Source: Acidobacteriota bacterium
GTDB taxonomy: Bacteria > Acidobacteriota > Holophagae > Holophagales > Holophagaceae
Assembly: GCA_016213735.1 (NCBI GenBank)
Contig: JACQZU010000017.1
Location: forward strand, 164,174 to 228,173
Direction: 5' to 3'
DNA: 64,000 nt
Shown: positions 43,770 to 51,912 of the stretch, piece by piece
Layout: each line of letters starts with the position of its first letter
Numbering within the stretch: the first letter of the stretch is position 1
Notes under the pieces: generated by a model
Databases searched by the model: none
What the model was told of the DNA's origin: nothing
What the model saw: the letters and a program-made list of their open reading frames with translations, nothing else
Position numbers and translations under genes: made by a program

Positions 43770-44785
43770 CGGGTCCGGGTCACTTTCGAGAGGTGAGGAG
43801 GGTGGTCCGGATCCAGGCCGCGGGCGCGGGAGAGGGCCTCCACCATCACGTAGAAGCTCTGGATGGCCGGGAGGGTGTCCAGGTCTCCGTGGGGCCCGGG
43901 GACGAGGGGCAGCGTGGCTCCGGGAACGCCCGGGGGAGCCGCGAGGAGGACCCGGGCTCCCCGCTTCCGGAGGTCCTCCGCCAGGGACAGCAGGCCCGCC
44001 TGGGCCGGCCCCCGCGGTGCGAAGACCAGGACGTGGAAGCCCTCCTCCACGATGGCCATGGGGCCGTGGTGCAGCTCGGCCCCCGAGTAGGCCTCGGCGT
44101 GGATCCCGCAAGTCTCCTTCATCTTCAGGGCCGCCTCCGTGGCGATGGCGAGACCCGGTCCCCGCCCCAGGATGAAGAGGCGGTTCGCGTGGACCAGGGC
44201 TTCCACGCCGGCGCTCCAATCCGCCGCGAGGGCGGATTCGAGGCAGTCCGGCAGGTGGGGAAGGGCCCGCTCGAGTTCCGGATCCTCTCCCCAGGCCGAG
44301 ACGATCGCCATCCCGGCCGCGACCTGGGCGATGAAGGTCTTGGTGGCGGCCACGCTCCGTTCCTCGCCGGCCCGGAGCGGAAGCACCCGGGCGGCCTCCC
44401 GGGCCAGGGGGGAGGCGGCGTCGTTGACCAGGGCGACGGTGGTGGCTCCACCCTGGGTGAAGTAGCGGACGGGATCCACCAGGTCGGGGCTCTGACCCGA
44501 CTGGGAGAAGGCCAGCACCAGCAGACCGGGGCGCGCCAGCGGGGCCTGGTACAGGGTGACGAGGGACATGGGCAGGGAGGTCACCAGGCGGCCCAGGCGG
44601 GACATGATCAGGTAGGCCGTGTGCTGGGCGGCGTGGTCCGAACTGCCGCGGGCGATGGTGAGGATTCCTGCGGGCGAGTGGGCGCGGAGGTGCGCCCCCA
44701 GGTCCCCGCACTCCTCCCGGCAGGCGCCCAGCAGGCGCGCAATGGCGGCGGGGGCCTCCCGGGCTTCGTCGAGCATCAGGGTCAA
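43766..44785 (-). CDS. Double-SIS-domain protein, glucosamine-6-phosphate deaminase/isomerase type (NagB-II-like)
   Basis: 339 residues when started at a TTG at 44785 giving TLMLDEAREAPAAI, the usual opening of the family, with GGGGAGG just upstream; ATG codons at 44776 and further up are alternatives. Two SIS domains as in the isomerase half of GlmS, but without the glutamine amidotransferase half: ARGSSDHAA, AFSQSGQSPD, SVAATKTF, GRGPGLAIATEAALKMKETC with AEAYSGAELHHGPM, and the C-terminal HLSKVTRT. Proteins of this kind deaminate GlcN-6-phosphate to fructose-6-phosphate. This would be the exit of MurQ-derived sugar into glycolysis after deacetylation. A NagA deacetylase gene is not in the window. 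First gene of the minus-strand operon; the promoter must lie in 44786-44958, shared with the divergent GAF gene. Confidence 0.88.
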   Translation of the reverse strand: MTLMLDEAREAPAAIARLLGACREECGDLGAHLRAHSPAGILTIARGSSDHAAQHTAYLIMSRLGRLVTSLPMSLVTLYQAPLARPGLLVLAFSQSGQSPDLVDPVRYFTQGGATTVALVNDAASPLAREAARVLPLRAGEERSVAATKTFIAQVAAGMAIVSAWGEDPELERALPHLPDCLESALAADWSAGVEALVHANRLFILGRGPGLAIATEAALKMKETCGIHAEAYSGAELHHGPMAIVEEGFHVLVFAPRGPAQAGLLSLAEDLRKRGARVLLAAPPGVPGATLPLVPGPHGDLDTLPAIQSFYVMVEALSRARGLDPDHPPHLSKVTRTR

Positions 44786-44958
44786 GCGGCCTCCCCGCTT
44801 CCAGGCCCCGGCCGGAAGCATCGGGGGACATGGTATCACCCAGGATTCTCAGCAATCACTGTGCTTAGGAAGGGGAGGGGGCCGGGCCCCGGAATTGGCC
44901 ATTGACATTTATGGGCGGCAATAAAAAAGTGGTCCCACAATCAGCCGGGAGCTCCATC

Positions 44959-45981
44959 GTGACCCGAGACCGTCGAAGTCCGGCTTCTCCCCCGGCGATC
45001 GTCCAGGGATCCCGGGAGGCGGGTTTCGACGCGCTGCTGGAACTTCTCCAGGCCGGCCCCTCCGACGCCACGGAGCTGTTCTCCAACAGCCTGGGCCTGC
45101 TGGTGGAGCGCCTCGACATGGACCTCGCCATGCTCACGAGGATCACCGACCTGGGCTACGAGGTCTTCTGGTGGCGGGCCCGGCCGGGATTCCCCGCGGA
45201 GCCCTTCCTCTTCTCGCCGGTGTCGGCCTTCTACGACCGGGTGCTGTCGTGGCCCCAGCGCACCCTGGTGATCCGGGACGCGCGCCAGGACCCGGCCTGG
45301 CGCCAGGATCCGGCCGTGGTCACCCGGGGGGTCGAGAGTTTCCTCGGGGCCCCGCTCTGGGAAGGCGGCGAGGTGATCGGGACCCTGGGCGTGCAGGGCT
45401 CCTCTCCCCGGGACTTCAAGCACGGGGAGGTGGCCCTGGTGGCCGCGGTGGCCAAGCTGCTCAGCAAGACCCTCGAGATCGAGGACCTCAAGAGCCAGCT
45501 CCAGCTGGCGCGGGAGGCCCTGGAACTGAGTTCCGCCGTGGTGGAGGACAGCGCCCTCCAGAGCAACGCCTCCGGGCTTCCCAACCGCCACTACCTGGAC
45601 GTGTGGATGAAGGCCAACCTGACCCTGGCCAGGCGCAACCGCGAATCCATGAGCCTCATGCTCATCCGCCCCCGCCACGCGAAGGACGCCCGGGCCATGC
45701 TCGAGTCCCTCCGGGGGGCGGACCTGATGGTGGACATGGGGGACGGGAACTTCCTCCTGGTTCTTCCTGGAACCCAACCGGAGGGGGTGCCCATCCTCCA
45801 TGCCCGACTGGAAGAACATTCGGAGGGGCTCCTGGGGGCGGCGGCCACCCAGTGGCAGCCCGAGGAGGACGACCTCCACCTCCGCAGTGCCCTGCAGCGG
45901 CTGCGGGCGGGCCTCCGGGAGAGCATCGCGGACCCGGACAACCCCCTGCGCTGGTCCGCCTCGGGCGAGGATTCGATCTAG
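44959..45981 (+). CDS. GAF domain protein with degenerate GGDEF-like domain
   Basis: 340 residues from a GTG at 44959 with GGGAG about eight bases upstream; an ATG at 44911 without a ribosome site would add 16 residues. Residues about 20-175 are a GAF sensor domain (typical GAPLWEGGEVIGTLGVQG). A short helical linker (KTLEIEDLKSQLQLAREAL) leads to a domain with GGDEF-like layout (GLPNRHYLDVWMK, then a segment MGDGNFLLVLPG where the GG(D/E)EF site should be). The catalytic GGDEF motif itself is replaced, so cyclic-di-GMP synthesis is unlikely; a signalling or binding role is more probable. Cytoplasmic. Divergent from the murein operon. Confidence 0.75.
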   Translation: MTRDRRSPASPPAIVQGSREAGFDALLELLQAGPSDATELFSNSLGLLVERLDMDLAMLTRITDLGYEVFWWRARPGFPAEPFLFSPVSAFYDRVLSWPQRTLVIRDARQDPAWRQDPAVVTRGVESFLGAPLWEGGEVIGTLGVQGSSPRDFKHGEVALVAAVAKLLSKTLEIEDLKSQLQLAREALELSSAVVEDSALQSNASGLPNRHYLDVWMKANLTLARRNRESMSLMLIRPRHAKDARAMLESLRGADLMVDMGDGNFLLVLPGTQPEGVPILHARLEEHSEGLLGAAATQWQPEEDDLHLRSALQRLRAGLRESIADPDNPLRWSASGEDSI

Positions 45982-46050
45982 ACGCCTTGGGAATCAACGC
46001 TTTCCGTGAGATCCTGACCTTTTCCTGACGCAGGTCTGGAGGAAAGCGAA

Positions 46051-48129
46051 TTGGATACCCCGACGCTGGTGAGAGCCGCCCTGAATGCCCTGGTGGGTGA
46101 GTCGGACGAGGAGAAGGAGCCTGGCGGGGATCGTTCGACCCTGCTGCGCTGGTACACCCTGATGCACCTGGCCCGGGTGCTGGACGACAAGGCCCCCAAC
46201 TACCTCAAGCAGGCCCTGGGATGGTCCTACCACGCCCCCTGCGCGGGCCACGATGGGATCCAGCTGGCCCTCGGATTGAGCTTCCGCCCGGGGAAGGACT
46301 ACCTCTTCCCCTATTACCGGGACCTCACCACCTGCCTGGCGGCCGGCCTCACGCCCCTGGAGATCATCCTCAACGGCATCAGCAAGCGGGACGACCCGGC
46401 CAGCGGAGGCCGCCACATGTCCAACCACTTCGCCAAGCCCGAGATCGGCATCCAGAACGTCTCCAGCCTCACGGGCAACCACGCCCAGCACGCGGCGGGC
46501 CTGGCGCGGGCCGTGAAGCACTACCGCAGCGACGCGCTCGTGTACTCCAGCCAGGGCGAATCCAGCCTCTCGGAAGGCTACTGCTACGAGGCCGTGGTGG
46601 GGGCCGACCGGGAACGGCTCCCGGTGATCTTCGTGGTGCAGGACAACGGCTACGGCATCTCGGTGCCCAAGCGGGACCAGGCCGCCAACGAATTCCTCTG
46701 CGACAATTTCGCGGGGCTGCCCAACCTCCGGATCCTCCGCTGCGACGGCCTGGACGTGGCGGACAGCCTGCGTGCCATCGCGGAGGCCCAGGCCCACACC
46801 CGCAGCGGCGCGGGGCCCGCCATGGTCTACGCCACCTGCGTGAGGATCCACAGCCACTCCAACTCCGACCGCCACGAGTGGTACCGGGACGAGCAGGAGC
46901 GGGAGGAGGCCCGCGCCAGGGACCCGCTGCCCCGCCTCCGGGCGACCTGCCTCGACGCCGGAATTCCCGAAGCCGAGCTCGCCGCCCTGGAAGCCGAGAA
47001 CCTCCGCCAGTACAACGAGGCCTCCGAGGCCGCCATCCGCGCGGCGGACCCGGACCCCGCCAGCATTCACGATTTCGTGCTCCCCGAGCCCTGGGTCTCG
47101 CCGGATTGGCCCGACGGACTCCACGACCAGGCCGGCCCCGCCATCACCCTGCTCCAGGCCCTGAACCAGACCCTGAAGGAGGAATTCCGGGCCAACCCCG
47201 ACACCTTCATCTGGGGCCAGGACATGGCCAACAAGGAAAAGGGGGGCATCTTCAACGTCTCCAAAGGCATGCAGCAGGAATTCGGACCCGCCCGGGTCTT
47301 CAACGCGCCGATCGCCGAGGATTTCATCGTCGGCACCGCCAACGGTTTCTCCCGCTTCGACGACAGGATCCGAATCGTGGTGGAGGGGGCGGAGTTCGCG
47401 GACTACATCTGGCCCGCGGCGGAGCAGATCGTGGAGTGCAGCCACGACCTTTGGCGGAGCAACGGGAAGTTCTCCCCGAACATCACCATCCGGCTGGCCA
47501 GCGGGGGCTACATCGGAGGGGGGCTGTACCACAGCCAGAACGTGGAAGCCTGGCTCACCAGCCTCCCGGGCCTTCGGGTGGTCGTCCCCGCCTTCGCGGA
47601 CGACGCCGCGGGGCTGCTCCGCACCGCCCTGCGGAGCCGGGGCACCACCCTCTACCTGGAGCCCAAGTTCCTCTACAACTCGGCCATGGCCAAGACCCCG
47701 GTGCCCGAAGGCTTCGCCGTGCCCTTCGGGAAGGCCCGGGTTCGCAGGGACGGCAAGGACCTGAGCATCCTGGCCTACGGCACCCCGGTCCACTTCGCCC
47801 TGGAGGCCGCCAAGAAGCTCGAGGCCGAGGGGAAGTCGGTGGAGGTGGTGGACCTCCGGTGCCTCTCGCCCTTGGACACGGAAACCATCTTCCGCAGCGT
47901 GAAGAAGACCCACAGGGTCCTCGTCGCCCATGAGGACAAGGTCTTCGGGGGCTTCGGGGGCGAGGTGGCCGCCCAGGTCGCCGACGCCTGCTTCGCCTGG
48001 CTGGACGCACCGGTCCAGCGGGTCGGAAGCGCCTTCACCCCCGTGGGGTTCAACCGGATCCTGGAGCGCGCCGTGCTGCCGAACACCGAAAAAGTCCTGG
48101 CGGCGGCCCGGAAGGTGCTGGCGTTCTAG
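46051..48129 (+). CDS. Fused alpha-beta thiamine-diphosphate 2-oxoacid dehydrogenase E1 (altered GDG motif)
   Basis: 692 residues from a TTG at 46051, preceded by GGAGG at eight bases. Residues 1-350 match E1-alpha and 370-692 match E1-beta (QDMANKEKGGIFNVSKG, GFSRFDDRIRIVVEGAEFADYIWPA, and the beta C-terminal transketolase domain ending with VLVAHEDKVFGGFGGE), joined by a Pro/Asp-rich linker. In the thiamine-diphosphate site the usual GDG is GES (169-171) followed by SLSEG, with the partner Asn199 kept. Such fused E1 proteins act on pyruvate or branched-chain 2-oxoacids with an E2/E3 not encoded here. A second fused E1 (51913-54033) with the normal motif lies 4 kb away. Substrate not determined. 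Confidence 0.87.
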   Translation: MDTPTLVRAALNALVGESDEEKEPGGDRSTLLRWYTLMHLARVLDDKAPNYLKQALGWSYHAPCAGHDGIQLALGLSFRPGKDYLFPYYRDLTTCLAAGLTPLEIILNGISKRDDPASGGRHMSNHFAKPEIGIQNVSSLTGNHAQHAAGLARAVKHYRSDALVYSSQGESSLSEGYCYEAVVGADRERLPVIFVVQDNGYGISVPKRDQAANEFLCDNFAGLPNLRILRCDGLDVADSLRAIAEAQAHTRSGAGPAMVYATCVRIHSHSNSDRHEWYRDEQEREEARARDPLPRLRATCLDAGIPEAELAALEAENLRQYNEASEAAIRAADPDPASIHDFVLPEPWVSPDWPDGLHDQAGPAITLLQALNQTLKEEFRANPDTFIWGQDMANKEKGGIFNVSKGMQQEFGPARVFNAPIAEDFIVGTANGFSRFDDRIRIVVEGAEFADYIWPAAEQIVECSHDLWRSNGKFSPNITIRLASGGYIGGGLYHSQNVEAWLTSLPGLRVVVPAFADDAAGLLRTALRSRGTTLYLEPKFLYNSAMAKTPVPEGFAVPFGKARVRRDGKDLSILAYGTPVHFALEAAKKLEAEGKSVEVVDLRCLSPLDTETIFRSVKKTHRVLVAHEDKVFGGFGGEVAAQVADACFAWLDAPVQRVGSAFTPVGFNRILERAVLPNTEKVLAAARKVLAF

Positions 48130-48340
48130 GTGAGTCTCGCCGGGGGCCCCTCCCCGCACATTGCAAGAATCCCCGTGGGCGCGGGACCCGGGGGTCCCCA
48201 CCCACGGCGCCCGGCAGGTGCCCCCGGGACGAGGAACGGTCACACTGCCTGAACCACCCCACCCGGACCGCCGCCAGGGGCCGACTCGGCTCATCCAGCG
48301 CGGCCGGGTCTCCGATCAGAATGAGTCTGGAGCCCACGCC

Positions 48341-49918
48341 GTGCCCTTCCAAACCCCCGTGCGAGTCGTGGCCTTCCTGGTCCTCCTCGGGACCCGCCTG
48401 CTGGCCCAGGGGGCCCCTCGGGCTGTGGAAGCCCCGGCGACTGCCCTGGCGGGGTTGAAGGGGACGGAGCGGATGGCCGCCTTGCTGGACCTGGCCAACG
48501 GGGCCGAATCCACCGCCCCCCGGCAGGCCCTTTCCCACGCCGTCGAGGGGCTCGCCCTCGCGGTCCAGCTGGGTGACCGGGAGAAGGAACTGGCCTTCCT
48601 GACCTCGGCGGCCTTCTGCTGCAGCCAGACGGGGGATCTCCCCGCCGCCGTGGAATTTGGGAAGAAGGCCCTGGCCCTGGGGACGGAGCTCGGCCACAAG
48701 GACCGGATCGCCAAGGCCCACAACGCTCTGGGCATCACCTACACCTTCATGGGGGCCTACAGCCAGGCGCTCGAAGAAGGCCTGGAGGCGTTGCGGATCC
48801 GGGAGGAACTGGGCCAGGAGCGGGCGGTCGCGCAATCCTTGAACCTCATCGGTGCGATCCACCACCAGAGCGGCCAGCACGAGAAGGCCATCGAGTACTT
48901 CAACCAGGTCCTTGCACGCTCCGGGACGCCGCCGGACGCGAAGAGGCTGATCCTGGCCAAGCTCAACATCGGGTTCGCCCAACTCAGGCTGGGCCGTCTC
49001 ACCGAGGCCCTGAAGAACCAGCGGGAGGCCCTGGCCCTTTGCACGGCCTCGGGGGAGACCGCCCACCTCACCTACGCCCACCTGAACCTTGGGATGACCT
49101 ACACCGAACTGCGGAATTTCAACCTCGCTGCCCGGCACCTGCAACAGGCGGAAGCCGGTTATCGCGAGCAGAACCAGAAGCACGGCCTGGTGCAGGCCCT
49201 CCACGCCCGGGCCCGGCTCCACCTGCTGACCGGCGAATTCGCCCGGGGGATCCCCCTTGCCAAGGAAGGGGCGGAACTCGCCCGATCCATCCATGCCAGG
49301 GACGAATTAAAAAAGGCATATGAAATGGTTTCTGAGTTATATGAAAAAACTGGAAATGTTTCGGAAGCCTTTCGATTTTATAAATTGGCAACCCTGACCA
49401 AGGATTCAATTTATTCTTTGCAAGAAAGTCATAAAATTGCTGAAATATCAATGAAAATCGTGACATTAAAAAAGGATAATGAAATCGATGCGCTCCGAAA
49501 GGAAAAAATCATTTCGAATTTGCGATTGGAGAAACAAAATTATTTTATCATTATCTTTATTTTAAGTTCGTTTTTTCTTGCAATCATCATCATTCTTCTT
49601 GCGAGACACAACAAGAACATCCGAAATAATCGAAAATTATTGGAACAAACCAATGATGAATTGGCTTTCACTAACAAAGAACTTCAGGAAAAAATGAATG
49701 AAATCAAGACGCTGGGCGGCCTGCTCCCCATTTGTGCCCAGTGCAAGAAAATTCGTGACGACGAAGGGTACTGGAACCAACTCGAGGGGTACATCTCCGC
49801 ACGGACCTCGGCCACCTTCACCCACGGCATCTGCCCCAACTGCGCTGAGGAACTGTATCCCGGGGCGATGGAGCACCTCCGGGCCTCCCGCGAGGGACCC
49901 CCCCTGGGCGGGGCCTGA
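48341..49918 (+). CDS. Exported TPR protein with one membrane segment and Cys-rich C-terminal tail
   Basis: 525 residues from a GTG at 48341 with GGAG upstream, opening into a signal peptide (VVAFLVLLGTRLLAQG). Residues about 40-370 hold seven or so tetratricopeptide repeats (for example AHNALGITYTFMGAYSQALEE, SLNLIGAIHHQSGQHEKAIEY). Then come an amphipathic coil, a membrane helix (FIIIFILSSFFLAIIIILL) and a coiled coil. The tail has the motif LLPICAQCKKIRDD...GYW and HGICPNC, a four-Cys element often found at the ends of bacterial sensor kinases and related signalling proteins, probably zinc-binding. No kinase or cyclase domain is present. The segment 49300-49700 is strikingly AT-rich against an otherwise GC-rich gene. 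Confidence 0.82.
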   Translation: MPFQTPVRVVAFLVLLGTRLLAQGAPRAVEAPATALAGLKGTERMAALLDLANGAESTAPRQALSHAVEGLALAVQLGDREKELAFLTSAAFCCSQTGDLPAAVEFGKKALALGTELGHKDRIAKAHNALGITYTFMGAYSQALEEGLEALRIREELGQERAVAQSLNLIGAIHHQSGQHEKAIEYFNQVLARSGTPPDAKRLILAKLNIGFAQLRLGRLTEALKNQREALALCTASGETAHLTYAHLNLGMTYTELRNFNLAARHLQQAEAGYREQNQKHGLVQALHARARLHLLTGEFARGIPLAKEGAELARSIHARDELKKAYEMVSELYEKTGNVSEAFRFYKLATLTKDSIYSLQESHKIAEISMKIVTLKKDNEIDALRKEKIISNLRLEKQNYFIIIFILSSFFLAIIIILLARHNKNIRNNRKLLEQTNDELAFTNKELQEKMNEIKTLGGLLPICAQCKKIRDDEGYWNQLEGYISARTSATFTHGICPNCAEELYPGAMEHLRASREGPPLGGA

Positions 49919-50031
49919 GGCGGTCGGCCAGGAGCCCCGCTCCTGCCCCTTGGCCCCTCGCTCCCCCCGCTGGGCCCTCTGGATGGCCCGGCCCGGGAGG
50001 CGCTTCTACACTGGGGGCCCGGAGGCTCCCC

Positions 50032-50943
50032 ATGTTCCTGTTGGCCTTTCTTTTCCTGCTCGCCGGACTGGCCGCCTGGCGGCTCAAGACCCGGCTCGGC
50101 TTCCCCCTGTCCGCCCGGCTCGTCTACGTCCAGTGGGGAGGCTGGTTCCTCGGCGCCCTTCTGATGGTGGCCAGCATGGCGGTGGTCGTTCCGCCGGGCT
50201 ACGCCGGGGTGGTGGTCCTTTTCGGCAGTGTCCGGGACCAGGCCCTCCCCTCGGGGCTCCACCTGATCAACCCCCTGGCCACGGTCCGGGAGATCGAGGT
50301 GCGAACCCGCAACTACACCATGTCCAGCGTTTCCGATGAGGGTCAGCGCCACGGGGACGACAGCATCGCCGTGATCACCGCCGACGGCCTCACCGTCAAG
50401 CTGGACGTGACCGTTCTCTACGCCCTGCAGCAGGGCCGCCTGCCCGAGATCTACAAGACCCTGGGAGACAACGTGGAGGAGCGCCTCATCCGGGGAAGCA
50501 TCCGAAGCGCCATCCGGGACAGCGCCGCCAACCTCCTGGCCACGGACCTCTACGGGAGCAAGCGCCAGGCCTTCGTGGGCACCGTGACCAAGACCCTGGT
50601 GGACGCCCTGGGGCAGCGGGGCATCAACCTGGAGCAGGTCCTGCTCCGGGACGTGAAGCTGCCCGAGCAGATCACCCGCTCAATCAACGACAAGATCTCC
50701 GCCGACCAGGAAGCCCAGAAGATGACCTTCATCCTCCAGAAGGAGAAACAGGAGGCGGAGCGGAAGCGCATCGAGGCCGAGGGTCAGGCCAAGGCCCAGC
50801 AGCTCGTCAGCCAGAGCCTCACCCCCCAGATCATCGAATACCAGCGCATCCAGGCCCTCCGGGAGATCGGCGCCAAGGGGAACCTGATCATCACCCCCAT
50901 GGGGGGGGGGACCCCCCTCATCCAGGTGCCCGCCAAGAAGTAG
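50032..50943 (+). CDS. Prohibitin/SPFH family membrane protein
   Basis: 303 residues. Two N-terminal hydrophobic segments (residues 1-15 and 34-55) anchor it, followed by an SPFH/prohibitin domain (PPGYAGVVVLFGSVRDQALPSGLHLINP, then ADGLTVKLDVTVLYAL, with RGINLEQVLLRDVKLPE further on). A long Glu/Lys/Gln-rich coiled coil comes next (residues about 225-265) and a short C-terminal strand. Proteins of this family oligomerise into ring-like membrane scaffolds that regulate proteases such as FtsH. No neighbour gives a hint of partner. A hairpin at 50968 follows. Confidence 0.92.
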   Translation: MFLLAFLFLLAGLAAWRLKTRLGFPLSARLVYVQWGGWFLGALLMVASMAVVVPPGYAGVVVLFGSVRDQALPSGLHLINPLATVREIEVRTRNYTMSSVSDEGQRHGDDSIAVITADGLTVKLDVTVLYALQQGRLPEIYKTLGDNVEERLIRGSIRSAIRDSAANLLATDLYGSKRQAFVGTVTKTLVDALGQRGINLEQVLLRDVKLPEQITRSINDKISADQEAQKMTFILQKEKQEAERKRIEAEGQAKAQQLVSQSLTPQIIEYQRIQALREIGAKGNLIITPMGGGTPLIQVPAKK

Positions 50944-50967
50944 GGCCAGGGCAGGGGCTGCCGACCC

Positions 50968-50999
50968 ATCCCGGCGGGATTTCCTCCTTCCGCCGGGAT
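50968..50999. terminator. Stem-loop after the prohibitin-family gene
   Basis: ATCCCGGCGG at 50968-50977 pairs perfectly with CCGCCGGGAT at 50990-50999 across a 12-base loop; 24 bp after the stop. Only two T follow, so termination strength is uncertain. Confidence 0.5.
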
Positions 51000-51055
51000 T
51001 AAACTTGTTCCGGGCCCACGGGTCCATTGTGTTTCGAACCCCCTGGAGGAATCCC

Positions 51056-51847
51056 ATGCGATTCAGGCCTTCCCACCTCGTTCCCGTCGCATTCCTGGCC
51101 CTGGTCGCCTGCGGGGGGAAGAGCGACCCCGCCGCACCTGTCGCCCCCAGCACCACCATGAGCGCCGAAACCGCCCTGGACCTGGCGGAGGTGTTCCTGG
51201 TGGTCGAGAACGAGCTGAACAGCGAGGAGGCCATGCCCGGCGTCATGCAGGCCGGCGATGCGCTCTCCCTGCAGGGCGCCGGCACCCCCGCCTGCGTCGA
51301 GAAGACGATCCTGAGCCCCACCTCGGTGAAGTTCCACTACGTGAACTGCACCGGCCCCCGGGGCGGGACGGTGAACGGCGACGTGATCATTTCCTGGACC
51401 ACGGACCGGCACCACTTCTCCAAGACCTTCCAGCGCTTCATCCTCGCCCGGGAGGGCAAGAGCTGGACCCTGGACGGCACGAAGAAGGTGGACATCGATC
51501 CCGCCGCCAAGCAGTCCCACGTGACCGCCGAGAATTTCCACAAGGTCTGGAGCGACGGGAAGAACACGAAGGACTTCCATTACACCTGCAACCTGTTCGC
51601 CGACTGGGCCACCCCCAACACCTACAAGCTGTACGGGAACTGGGGCCTGGAGGGCGGCGGGGACCCCGCCCTGCAGGTGTCCATCGACAAGAAGACCCCT
51701 CTGGTCTGGAACAAGGGCTGCTGCCATCCCATGTCCGGGACCAAGGAAATCTCCCGTGGCTCCGAGAAGGCCACCCTGGTCTTCGGACCCGGCTGCGGGG
51801 ACGTGACCGTGAACGGCACCCCCAAGCACCTGGCTCCCTGCCCCTGA
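51056..51847 (+). CDS. Lipoprotein of unknown function with paired cysteines
   Basis: 263 residues from the ATG at 51056, preceded by GGAGGA. Lipobox LVAC. No domain recognised. The mature protein begins with a Pro/Ala linker, then a mostly beta region rich in aromatic residues and Lys, with Cys in TPACVEK, YVNCTGP, YTCNLF, NKGCCHPM, PGCGD and APCP. This even spread over six segments suggests several disulfide bonds and therefore an extracytoplasmic, stable fold. It is followed by a strong terminator at 51872. Nothing nearby suggests a function. Confidence 0.8.
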   Translation: MRFRPSHLVPVAFLALVACGGKSDPAAPVAPSTTMSAETALDLAEVFLVVENELNSEEAMPGVMQAGDALSLQGAGTPACVEKTILSPTSVKFHYVNCTGPRGGTVNGDVIISWTTDRHHFSKTFQRFILAREGKSWTLDGTKKVDIDPAAKQSHVTAENFHKVWSDGKNTKDFHYTCNLFADWATPNTYKLYGNWGLEGGGDPALQVSIDKKTPLVWNKGCCHPMSGTKEISRGSEKATLVFGPGCGDVTVNGTPKHLAPCP

Positions 51848-51871
51848 GGACCCAGGCGTCTCCGGCGATCC

Positions 51872-51898
51872 AAGGCCCCGGGAGTCCGGGGCCTTTTT
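51872..51898. terminator. Rho-independent terminator between convergent genes
   Basis: AAGGCCCCGG (51872-51881) pairs perfectly with CCGGGGCCTT (51886-51895) with a 4-base loop and a run of five T (51894-51898). It ends the lipoprotein gene; the A pair on the other side gives weaker potential for the convergent E1 gene. Confidence 0.9.
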
Positions 51899-51912
51899 CG
51901 GCCCCTCCGGGG

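Noticed and set aside
44830..44960. Riboswitch or amino-sugar-responsive leader before the SIS/murQ operon
   Set aside because: I looked for conserved aptamer features and paired arms and saw none; only a plain divergent promoter region can be supported.
45994..48294. Long minus-strand open frame opposite the fused E1 gene
   Set aside because: Antisense artefact of composition; E1 motifs are on the plus strand.
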